From Aldehydirespirator sp963662645 (GTDB taxonomy: Bacteria; Actinomycetota; Acidimicrobiia; Acidimicrobiales; Aldehydirespiratoraceae), in contig OY759762.1 in assembly GCA_963662645.2 (NCBI GenBank), positions 124,001 through 188,000 on the forward strand: a stretch of DNA of 64,000 nucleotides. The letters run 5' to 3'. Every line of letters starts with the position of its first letter. The stretch's first letter is position 1. The notes beneath the pieces were generated by a model that ran no database searches, was not told the DNA's origin, and saw only the letters and a program-made list of their open reading frames with translations. The translations under genes were made by a program, and so were the position numbers. Shown here piece by piece: positions 52,301 through 58,934 of this stretch.

Positions 52301-52746
52301 ATCCCGAGCGCCAGTCGCCGGAGTTGCAGAACTTGCGGCCCAATCCCGAGACCGAGTGGACCGCCATGCGCGTCGCCATGGAACACGAGGAGGCCCAGGG
52401 CCGCCGAGTGGAAGACGTCCACGAGCAGAACCTCGGATACGACGTGACCAGCATCGATACCAAAACCGGCCACCTGCGCCTGATCGAGGTCAAGGGCCTA
52501 GCCGCACCTGCAGGCACCATCCTGCTCACGCCCAACGAGCGCAAAGTGGCCGAGGACCGCCCCGACTGCTACTGGCTCTACGTCGTCACCAACTGCGCGG
52601 ACGTTCCCCATCTCGAAACCATCGAGAACCCGGCCCGGTTCCCATGGCACGAGGTGAGCAAGGTCCAGCACTACTGGCTCGACACCGAAACGATGCAGGA
52701 GACCGCCTCAGCACAGCGCCAGGGACGGAGGCAAGGAAATGGATAG
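49321..52746 (+). CDS. SNF2/HepA-like DNA helicase with C-terminal DUF3883-like domain (Hma/DrmD-like)
   Basis: A 1141-residue superfamily-2 helicase. Walker A is DAGAGKT (129-135), DEAH is at 228-231, motif III LLTATPHKGD is next, and LEQRMGRIHRYGQ (motif VI) closes the second RecA domain. A coiled-coil stretch rich in Arg/Glu precedes a C-terminal DUF3883-like segment (about 1030-1090; GYDVTSID, LRLIEVKG, YWLYVV), a fold related to restriction nucleases. ATG 49321 has GGGGAG eight bases before it. It is the helicase of a helicase-methylase-ATPase defence operon and overlaps the KTSC gene by 8 bp. Confidence 0.88.
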   Translation: MNPPGAIRDGQILRGRAFNEPMRVITVRAGSDGDVEVGLVGQHTSTFRQVTLGKDEIAALEVIDAAPTFDGDGRHLRLGLEAYALGIAHEFDPYFSLSISNVDALPHQLEAVFEHFLKLPSVRFLLADDAGAGKTIMAGLLIGELKLRGLIERVLVVCPANLSFQWQRELKEKFHEQFVVLKGGDVRDQFGVNQWLSQDQVITSLDFAKREEIMPGLAQAQWDLVIVDEAHRMSARDEAHKSQRYRLGEFLRDSTDNLLLLTATPHKGDPDNFTLFLQLLDRDAYADVTSVREAMSQGAAPFYLRRTKEAMVYFPERQPDGSWTARPVFTNRVTHTAGFMIDDDEFDLYREVSRYVKRQSARAAARGDDRRARAVGFLMSLYQRRLASSTHALRRSLENRADRLEDGLDQARDLVQHAPPGLDWDDLEELEDAERERLERILEAITLTGNEAEIREEIGELRDLAAQACSVEDSGTEAKLSKLRRTLEEQGFFSDGAKQLLVFTEYRDTLNYLLERLRAWGFQADCIHGSMKPGSRDEPGTRLHAEQQFRDGSTQILVATEAAGEGINLQCCHILFNYDIPWNPNRLEQRMGRIHRYGQRSDCIIFNFVALNTIEGRVLERLLTKLQEIRDALDDDAVFNVVGEVLPAAQIDRVFRDFYAGNLGEEDLEERLLRDVDADRFRAICQTALEGLSTRHLNLDMLNERKARAQQRRVVPERIARFMSDSASVASLSLQPVKGLAHTFDSGRTPAALRLYERQTDWSLPSLATRYGRVSTDRETAEKRNLEWVTPRHPLFEALRRHSHDIGQKAFGAGACFHSLERSSPARLDLYRAQVVDGLGQVIHERLFGVELAEGAEPQMRDQGVIGNLTPAPTPDTLPVAASLPERGDWLREQALMPFLDEVRVERLPYIERVATHVDVALEAVLLRADQEIGRASEEVQQQVTGAEGRLARAENRHAEATARRQRRTQELEQQRTLTLQGVERLTSVLVLPHPERQSPELQNLRPNPETEWTAMRVAMEHEEAQGRRVEDVHEQNLGYDVTSIDTKTGHLRLIEVKGLAAPAGTILLTPNERKVAEDRPDCYWLYVVTNCADVPHLETIENPARFPWHEVSKVQHYWLDTETMQETASAQRQGRRQGNG

Positions 52747-52954
52747 ACAACTCGTCATCTCCAGCAACCTCCACTCAGTCGGATACGATCCAACGACTCT
52801 CACGCTAGAAATCCAGTTCCGCAAGACCGGCGACGTCTATCAGTACTTCGATGTACCTGAGCATGTCCATCGCGGTCTAATGGATGCTGACTCTCACGGC
52901 AAGTACTTCCATCGACATATCCGTGGCCGCTTCTCATATGACAAGATCGGATGA
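52739..52954 (+). CDS. KTSC domain protein
   Basis: A 71-residue KTSC-type protein, named for its resemblance to the C-terminus of some lysyl-tRNA synthetases. The family pattern SSNLHSVGYDPTTLTLEIQF, VYQYFDVP, DSHGKYFHRHIR is complete. Its biochemical role is not known; KTSC proteins are frequent in phage and defence regions and may bind nucleic acid. It overlaps the helicase (8 bp) and the next gene (ATGA at 52951). Base composition is visibly lower in GC than the helicase, as in the next gene. Confidence 0.85.
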   Translation: MDRQLVISSNLHSVGYDPTTLTLEIQFRKTGDVYQYFDVPEHVHRGLMDADSHGKYFHRHIRGRFSYDKIG

Positions 52955-54915
52955 CGACCACAGTGTTTCTCAAGGAAGTTTCCGTCAAAAACTACCGCTC
53001 AATATTGGACGAGACCCTAACATGTGATGACCTAACAGCGCTAGTCGGAGCGAACGGTTCAGGGAAGTCCTCCTTCTTGAATGCGATACAACTCTTTTAC
53101 AATCCGACCGCAAGGGTTACGATAGAAGATTTCTACAATAACGATTCCTCGCAGGACATCGAGATAACCCTGATATTCACCTGCCTCAGCCCGACAGCGC
53201 ACGAGCACTTTGCTCACTACGTGGACGGTGACAGGCTGATAGTGACGCGTGTTTTTCCTGATCCCGGTTCCACCAGGAATCCGACCTATCACGGTATACG
53301 ACTACAGAATCCTGACTTCGCCGACATCAGGAACACTACAGCAGCGATGCCTAAGCGCGAGAGATATAGGGAATTGCGGGAGACGGGCGAATACGAAGAC
53401 CTTCCCGCTGCTAACACAGCTGCCGCTGTCGATGCCGCTCTTGATGAATGGGAGACTAGGAACTCTGAGAGATGTCACCGCATGCGGGATGATGGTCAGT
53501 TCTTCGGATACAAGCAGGTAGGGCACAGCTACTTGAATCGGTATACGCACTGCATTCATGTGCCAGCTGTACGAGAAGCCTCAGATGACGCGACAGAGCG
53601 AAGGGGATCAACTGTTACAGAGTTGATGGATCTTGTAGTGAGGAAGGCACTAACGAACCGGCCTGAAGTTGAAGAGTTCAAGAACCGGACGCTAGAACAG
53701 TACAAGGACGTGATGGCTCCCAACAACTTTCAGGAACTGAACACCTTACAGACTGATCTGACCACGACGCTTCAATCGTACGTGTCCGATGCCGCAGTCC
53801 AACTACAATGGGCTGAGCTATCGGAACTTTCAATTCCTACGCCACAAGCAGAAGTAAAGTTGCTAGAGGATGACTATGCTTCAAGCGTGGCGTCCGCGGG
53901 TCATGGCGTGCAGCGAGCGCTGGTTATGTCTCTGCTGCAGCATCTCAACACTGTTCGCAGTTCAACAGATACTGAAGCGACAGTTTCCTCCGACATATTG
54001 CCACTTCCCAATCTCGTATTGACGATCGAGGAGCCCGAATTGTATCAACATCCCAGCCGTCAGAGACACTTCGCCGACGTATTGATCAAGGCTGCAACTA
54101 GCCTAGAGCCAATGCTCGGCGGCAGTACACAGGTCATCTACACTACACACTCGCCGCTATTCGTTGGCCTAGATCGATTTAACCACATTAGAGTATTGCG
54201 CAAGTCGGGCATAACCAATGGTCAGCCTAAGGTTACGACACCTAGGAAGGCCGATATGGATTCTGTAGCTATAGAATTGTATAATGCACAATCCGACCAG
54301 ACTAAGGTCTTCACTGCTGAGTCACTACGACCACGCCTCCAAGCAGTCATGACTCCGTGGACTAATGAAGGCTTCTTCGCCAAGGTCGTCGTTCTAGTAG
54401 AAGGCGAGACCGATCTGGCTGCCATCATTGGAGTCGCACGATCAATGGGACATGAACTCGATGGCCTAGGAATTGCTGTCATCCCTTGCACCGGGAGGAC
54501 GTGTCTAGATAGACCACTAGTCGTCTTTCGACAGCTTGACATACCTGTGTATGTCGTCTGGGATGGCGATCAAGGCCAGGGCAATTCTGAGGCAAGGAAC
54601 AACCGATATATCTTGCGGCTTCTTCGGCTGCCGGAAGAAGATTGGCCTGACTTCATTGGCGATAGGGCGGCTTGTTTCAGGGTTGAGTTGGAGAATACAC
54701 TAGTTGAGGAACTTGGCCAAGCCGAGTTTGATACGTGGATGTCCGAGGCGCAACAGCATTACAGTATCCCTAGTAGAGGCGAGGCGCTCAAGAAATCACC
54801 GGTAATTCAGCGGATCATAGAGAGAGCGAGAACGGAAGGTAAGACGAGTACATCACTCGAGAGTATCGTCAAGAAGATTGTCGCCCTAAGACATCAGACG
54901 GACTCAATTCCGTGA
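52951..54915 (+). CDS. OLD-family ATPase with TOPRIM nuclease domain
   Basis: A 654-residue protein. The ABC-type ATPase part has Walker A GANGSGKS (33-40) and, late, LVLTIEEPELYQHP (Walker B) and YTTHSPLF. The C-terminal TOPRIM domain has E484 in VLVEGETD and D538/D540 in VVWDGDQG, the catalytic acids. OLD nucleases such as GajA act in phage defence, usually with a helicase partner. The gene is only about half GC with many AT-ending codons (AGA, ATA, CTA), unlike all neighbours, so it was acquired separately. Overlaps of 4 bp on both sides keep it inside the operon. Confidence 0.87.
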   Translation: MTTTVFLKEVSVKNYRSILDETLTCDDLTALVGANGSGKSSFLNAIQLFYNPTARVTIEDFYNNDSSQDIEITLIFTCLSPTAHEHFAHYVDGDRLIVTRVFPDPGSTRNPTYHGIRLQNPDFADIRNTTAAMPKRERYRELRETGEYEDLPAANTAAAVDAALDEWETRNSERCHRMRDDGQFFGYKQVGHSYLNRYTHCIHVPAVREASDDATERRGSTVTELMDLVVRKALTNRPEVEEFKNRTLEQYKDVMAPNNFQELNTLQTDLTTTLQSYVSDAAVQLQWAELSELSIPTPQAEVKLLEDDYASSVASAGHGVQRALVMSLLQHLNTVRSSTDTEATVSSDILPLPNLVLTIEEPELYQHPSRQRHFADVLIKAATSLEPMLGGSTQVIYTTHSPLFVGLDRFNHIRVLRKSGITNGQPKVTTPRKADMDSVAIELYNAQSDQTKVFTAESLRPRLQAVMTPWTNEGFFAKVVVLVEGETDLAAIIGVARSMGHELDGLGIAVIPCTGRTCLDRPLVVFRQLDIPVYVVWDGDQGQGNSEARNNRYILRLLRLPEEDWPDFIGDRAACFRVELENTLVEELGQAEFDTWMSEAQQHYSIPSRGEALKKSPVIQRIIERARTEGKTSTSLESIVKKIVALRHQTDSIP

Positions 54916-57899
54916 TGCCCAAGGAGTGCAAGCGGCTGGCGGAGGTGGACTTCCCGATTGCGGAGGTCTCGCGGCACGCGGCGCGGGAGAAATCCATACG
55001 ACACGGACACCCTTCGACGCTGCACCTGTGGTGGGCGCGCCGGCCGCTGGCTTCGTCGCGAGCCATGCTGCTGGCGCTGCTCCTGCCCGATCCCTGCGAT
55101 CCGAAATGTCCGGACTCATTCAAGGAGACGGCTCGGAAGCTCCTGAGGAACATGCAAGGGGCGCCGTTGGGGTGGACGCGCAACCTCCAGACCGATGAGG
55201 GGCTGCGCCGGGTCGTACTCAGCTTCATCGCTGACTTCGCCAACTGGGACAACTCGGCCGACGACAACTTCGTGGGACTGGCTCGCGATCTCGTCAAGGC
55301 CGCCCACCCGGAGGAGACGCCCCTGGTTGTGGACCCGTTCGCGGGTGGTGGATCGATCCCGTTGGAGGCTCTCCGCCTTGGGTGTGATGCATTCGCCAGC
55401 GACCTCAACCCAGTGGCCTGCCTCATTCTTAAGATGATGCTGGAAGACATACCCCGACACGGCCCCGGCTTGGCCGACGAACTGAGAGAGGCCGGAGAGC
55501 AAATCAAGGCAGCCGCTGAGCGGGAGTTGGCCGCGCTCTACCCCTCCGATCCCGACGGCGCGACGCCGATCGCCTACCTGTGGGCCCGCACCGTCCGATG
55601 CGAAGCGCCCGACTGCGGCGCTGAGATCCCTCTCATGCGTTCCTTCTGGCTGTGCCGCAAAGCCAACCGGAAGGTAGCGCTCAAACCAATCGTCGTGGAG
55701 GAGAACGGTGCCGTTCCCCGGGTGGAGCTTGAGATCTTCGAGCCGACGGCAGAGAGCGAAGTGGCGAGCGGCACGGTGTCCCGCGCGAGAGCCACATGCC
55801 CTTGCTGTCGAGCGGTGCTACCGCCGGAGCGGGTGCGCGCCCAACTCGCGAGCCAGAGGGGAGGTGCCGACGCCACCTTCGACGACAACGGCAACCGCAC
55901 GGGCGGGGCACGGCTGACTGCTGTCGTGAGGCTCAAACCCAGCGAGCGGGGCCGCCACTATCGGCTGCCCACCGATGCCGACTACGCGGCGGTCAGCGCA
56001 GCCCGGGATCGGCTCGCATCCGTCCTTCGAGAGTGGGAGCGAGACGGACGGCAAGGCCTCTGCCCAGTACCTGATGAGTCCACACCTGCTGGCGGAGGAT
56101 CCGGCGCAGGCCGCGCTTTCAGCGTTCAGCGGTACGGGATGCTCCAGTGGAGCGACATGTTCACCGCACGCCAGAAGGCCACCTTGGTCGAGTTCGTTAA
56201 CCGAGCAGGTCGCCACCAGCGTGAGGATCGCAGCCAATCGATCGAGTTGGGCCTAGCTGCTGCCATCAGCAGAACCGTGGCGTATGACAGTGCAAGCTGT
56301 ACCTGGGTACCGCAGGGAGAGTTCATCGCTCAGACCTTCATGCGGCCTGCCCTGCCGGCTGTCTGGGATTTTGCCGAAGTGAAACCGACTGCCACTTCTA
56401 CCGGCAGCTTTCTCGGAGCGGTTGACTGGGTGGGCGGGGTCATAAGTGCCTGGCCGGGCTCAATCGCCGGTCAGTCTCAGCAGGCTGACGCTGTTTCTCA
56501 CCCTCTTCCAGACCAGTCAGGGGACATCTGGTTCACTGACCCTCCGTATTACGACGCGGTGCCCTACGCCGACCTATCTGACTTCTTCTTGGTGTGGCTG
56601 AAACGCATCCTGCCCGGACATCCCCTCTTACGGGATCCCTTCGATCTTGACAATCCGCTCGCCCCCAAGTGCCCCGAGGCGGTGCAGGACGAGACCAAGC
56701 TCGCCAATGGGCTTCCCAAGGATGGAGCCTGGTTTGAAGAGACCATGGCCAAGGCGTTCGCGGAGGGACGGCGCGTGCTGAACGAAGACGGAATCGGTTC
56801 CGTTGTGTTCGCCCACAAGACCACCGAGGGGTGGGAGGCGCTGCTGTCCGGGATGATCCGCGCCGGCTGGACGATCACAGGTTCATGGCCTATCGCGACT
56901 GAGCGTCCTGGAAGGCTTCGGGCACAGGAGTCCGCTGCGCTCGCTACCAGCGTTCACCTTGTGTGTCGGCCGCGGGCCGAGGACGCCTCTGTGGGGGAAT
57001 GGGCCGACGTGTTGCGGGAGTTGCCTGTGCGGGTGGGCGACTGGATGCAGCGTCTGCAGGGCGAAGGCGTTCGGGGCGCCGACTTGGTCTTTGCCTGTGT
57101 GGGACCAGCATTGGAGATCTACAGCCGGCACTCAACGGTCGAGACGGCCGATGGGCAGGTCGTCGCCCTGCCCGATTACCTGGCGCGCGTCTGGGAGGTC
57201 GTGGGCCGGGAAGCGCTGGCGCAGATTCTGGGCACGGCGGAGGCCCAGGCCCGCAACGGCGCGGCCGGGGCGCTGGAGGAGGACGCCCGTCTCACCGCGC
57301 TGTTCCTGTGGACGATGCAGAGCACCAACGAAGGCACGGACAGCAGCGGCGGCAAGCCTGGAGATGACGAGGACGCGGATGCGGCGCCGAGGCCGGGCGC
57401 GCACAGCCTGCCCTTCGATGTGGTGCGGCGCTTCGCTCAGCCGCTCGGCATACACCTCGACGAGTGGGAGTCGCGCATCATCAACACAGACAAGGGCGTG
57501 GTGCGCCTGATCCCGGTGCGAGACCGCGGCAAGCAACTCTTCGGCGACGCGGGCGCCGGTGTGTTGGCCGACGGGCTAGAGACTGCCGCCGCCTACGACC
57601 CGCAGCTCAGTCTGTTCCCCGAGGCGGCACCGACAGTTCGCGGACGTCCCCGAAGGCGCGGTGCAGTCGGCGAGATGGACGATCTCGACGCCTCCCCAAA
57701 CGCCACCACGCTGGACCGCATCCACGCCGCCATGCTGCTGCAGGGCTCAGGCCGCACACAGGCGCTTCGGGCTCTGCTGCAGGCTGAGCAGGAGCGCGGG
57801 CCGGACTTCCTGCGCCTCGCCAACGCCCTGTCCGCTCTGTACCCGCGCGGCAGCGACGAAAAGCGGCTCCTCGACGCCATGCTGCTAGCCGCAAGGTAG
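54912..57899 (+). CDS. DUF1156 adenine-specific DNA methylase (Hma-type)
   Basis: A 995-residue methyltransferase of the DUF1156/COG1743 type. The N-terminal DUF1156 part (AEVDFPIAEVSRHAAREKSIR, HLWWARRPLASSRAML) precedes the SAM motif DPFAGGGS (141-148). Zinc-ribbon cysteines (CEAPDCG, CPCC) lie near 225-300, and the catalytic DPPY is at 543-546. It should methylate adenines so that the host escapes its own system. The start is GTG 54912 (overlap with the OLD stop) or ATG 54915. It ends at 57899, within a 14-bp repeat shared with the far side of the toxin-antitoxin module. Confidence 0.9.
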   Translation: MMPKECKRLAEVDFPIAEVSRHAAREKSIRHGHPSTLHLWWARRPLASSRAMLLALLLPDPCDPKCPDSFKETARKLLRNMQGAPLGWTRNLQTDEGLRRVVLSFIADFANWDNSADDNFVGLARDLVKAAHPEETPLVVDPFAGGGSIPLEALRLGCDAFASDLNPVACLILKMMLEDIPRHGPGLADELREAGEQIKAAAERELAALYPSDPDGATPIAYLWARTVRCEAPDCGAEIPLMRSFWLCRKANRKVALKPIVVEENGAVPRVELEIFEPTAESEVASGTVSRARATCPCCRAVLPPERVRAQLASQRGGADATFDDNGNRTGGARLTAVVRLKPSERGRHYRLPTDADYAAVSAARDRLASVLREWERDGRQGLCPVPDESTPAGGGSGAGRAFSVQRYGMLQWSDMFTARQKATLVEFVNRAGRHQREDRSQSIELGLAAAISRTVAYDSASCTWVPQGEFIAQTFMRPALPAVWDFAEVKPTATSTGSFLGAVDWVGGVISAWPGSIAGQSQQADAVSHPLPDQSGDIWFTDPPYYDAVPYADLSDFFLVWLKRILPGHPLLRDPFDLDNPLAPKCPEAVQDETKLANGLPKDGAWFEETMAKAFAEGRRVLNEDGIGSVVFAHKTTEGWEALLSGMIRAGWTITGSWPIATERPGRLRAQESAALATSVHLVCRPRAEDASVGEWADVLRELPVRVGDWMQRLQGEGVRGADLVFACVGPALEIYSRHSTVETADGQVVALPDYLARVWEVVGREALAQILGTAEAQARNGAAGALEEDARLTALFLWTMQSTNEGTDSSGGKPGDDEDADAAPRPGAHSLPFDVVRRFAQPLGIHLDEWESRIINTDKGVVRLIPVRDRGKQLFGDAGAGVLADGLETAAAYDPQLSLFPEAAPTVRGRPRRRGAVGEMDDLDASPNATTLDRIHAAMLLQGSGRTQALRALLQAEQERGPDFLRLANALSALYPRGSDEKRLLDAMLLAAR

Positions 57900-57922
57900 C
57901 GGGAGGTGTGTATATTAGGCGG

Positions 57923-58228
57923 ATGCCGAGAGTACAGGTCTACCTGCCGGACGAACTCTACGAAGCGGTGAAGGACCACCAGCTTCCTGCTTCGAAGATG
58001 CTTCAGGATGCGGTCCGGGCCGACCTGCGGCGACGGGCAGCACTCGACGAGGCGGATCGCTACATCGCCGCGCTTGTCGAGCGCTTCGGCGAGCCGTCGG
58101 CCGAGGACTACGCCTGGGCGGACAGTCTCTCCCGCCAAGTGCGGCGCGCCGAGTTGGAGCGCGACTCCGAACCTGAGCGGGGACGGTCGCCGGCTCTACG
58201 CTCCGAAGGTCTCGCCGCCGGCCTGTGA
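57923..58228 (+). CDS. VapB-type antitoxin
   Basis: A 101-residue protein. The N-terminus MPRVQVYLPDELYEAVKDH is the strand-helix of ribbon-helix-helix antitoxins; the acidic C-terminal half (EPSAEDYAWADSL) would wrap the toxin. The start is ATG 57923; GTG 57908 is in frame but gives an unlike N-terminus. It overlaps the toxin gene by GTGA at 58225. It neutralises the toxin and probably represses the pair through the TGTGTATATTAGG region just before it. Confidence 0.8.
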   Translation: MPRVQVYLPDELYEAVKDHQLPASKMLQDAVRADLRRRAALDEADRYIAALVERFGEPSAEDYAWADSLSRQVRRAELERDSEPERGRSPALRSEGLAAGL

Positions 58229-58611
58229 CCCGTCTCGTCCTCGATTCGGGCGGCCTCAGCCGCCTGTCGCAGCCGCGCCGGCAAACGGCCGCGTTGATCG
58301 AGGTATTCAAACGCGACGGGATCTGGCCGCCGGTCGTTCCGTCCGCGGTGCTCGTCGAGTCGTTGACCGGCCAGCCGCGCACCGACGCCGCCGTGAACTG
58401 GTTCCTCAAGACATGCACCGTCATGGAGGAACTCACCTTGGATCTTGCACGGCGCGCCGGGATCCTGCGCAGACAGGCGCGCCGCGGATCAGCGGTGGAC
58501 GCGATCGTGGTCGCTGCCGCCGAGCCGGGCGGAACCGTGCTCACCGGCGATCTCGAAGATCTCCGAGCACTGGCGCAATACTCCCGTGGCGTCCATGCGG
58601 TTCGAGTCTGA
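58225..58611 (+). CDS. VapC-type PIN-domain toxin
   Basis: A 128-residue PIN-domain ribonuclease. The acids are D7 (VLDSGGL), E45 (VLVESLT), D91 (SAVDAIVVA) and D108 (VLTGDLEDL), the usual four. VapC toxins cut tRNA or rRNA; the target cannot be read here. GTG 58225 overlaps the antitoxin stop. The pair interrupts the methylase-ATPase spacing and is bracketed by direct repeats. Confidence 0.85.
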   Translation: MTRLVLDSGGLSRLSQPRRQTAALIEVFKRDGIWPPVVPSAVLVESLTGQPRTDAAVNWFLKTCTVMEELTLDLARRAGILRRQARRGSAVDAIVVAAAEPGGTVLTGDLEDLRALAQYSRGVHAVRV

Positions 58612-58655
58612 TCTGCCCGTTCCCAGCGCCGCGGGCCGCAAGGTAGCGTCTAGGC

Positions 58656-58928
58656 ATGGATGCCACCGAGACGAAGCTGCCGTTCAACGACAACGAACTG
58701 CTAGAGCGCATCACGGTGCGCTCCGACATCTTCGGCGGCAAGCCGATCATCCGCGACATGCGCTTCGCAGTCGAGCACGTCCTAGGGAAACTGGCCGCAG
58801 GCGACAGCGTGGAGGACATCCTCGACCAGTACGAGATTCTGGAGCCCGAGGACATTCAGGCCTGCCTGGTGTTCGCCTATCGCTCGATCGCGGGCATCTC
58901 CGTGTATGACCGAATCCGGATTGACTGA
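58656..58928 (+). CDS. DUF433-domain protein (antitoxin-like)
   Basis: A 90-residue DUF433 protein. ITVRSDIFGGKPIIRDMRFAVEHVL and LAAGDSVEDILDQYEIL are the winged-helix family pattern. DUF433 proteins are commonly paired with DUF5615 (Mut7-C-like PIN) toxins, but no such gene follows. The DUF499 gene starts six bases after its stop. It may be an orphan antitoxin or a regulator of the defence operon. Confidence 0.85.
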   Translation: MDATETKLPFNDNELLERITVRSDIFGGKPIIRDMRFAVEHVLGKLAAGDSVEDILDQYEILEPEDIQACLVFAYRSIAGISVYDRIRID

Positions 58929-58934
58929 GCGGGC

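Larger units (their letters stand above)
57888..58648 (+). repeat. 14-bp direct repeats bracketing the toxin-antitoxin pair
   Basis: GCCGCAAGGTAGCG occurs at 57888-57901, overlapping the last codons and stop of the methylase, and again at 58635-58648, eight bases before the DUF433 start. The 747 bp between starts hold exactly the VapB-like and VapC-like genes. This is the pattern expected for an inserted module or one copy of a recombination site on each side. The bases beyond the 14 differ. Confidence 0.75.
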
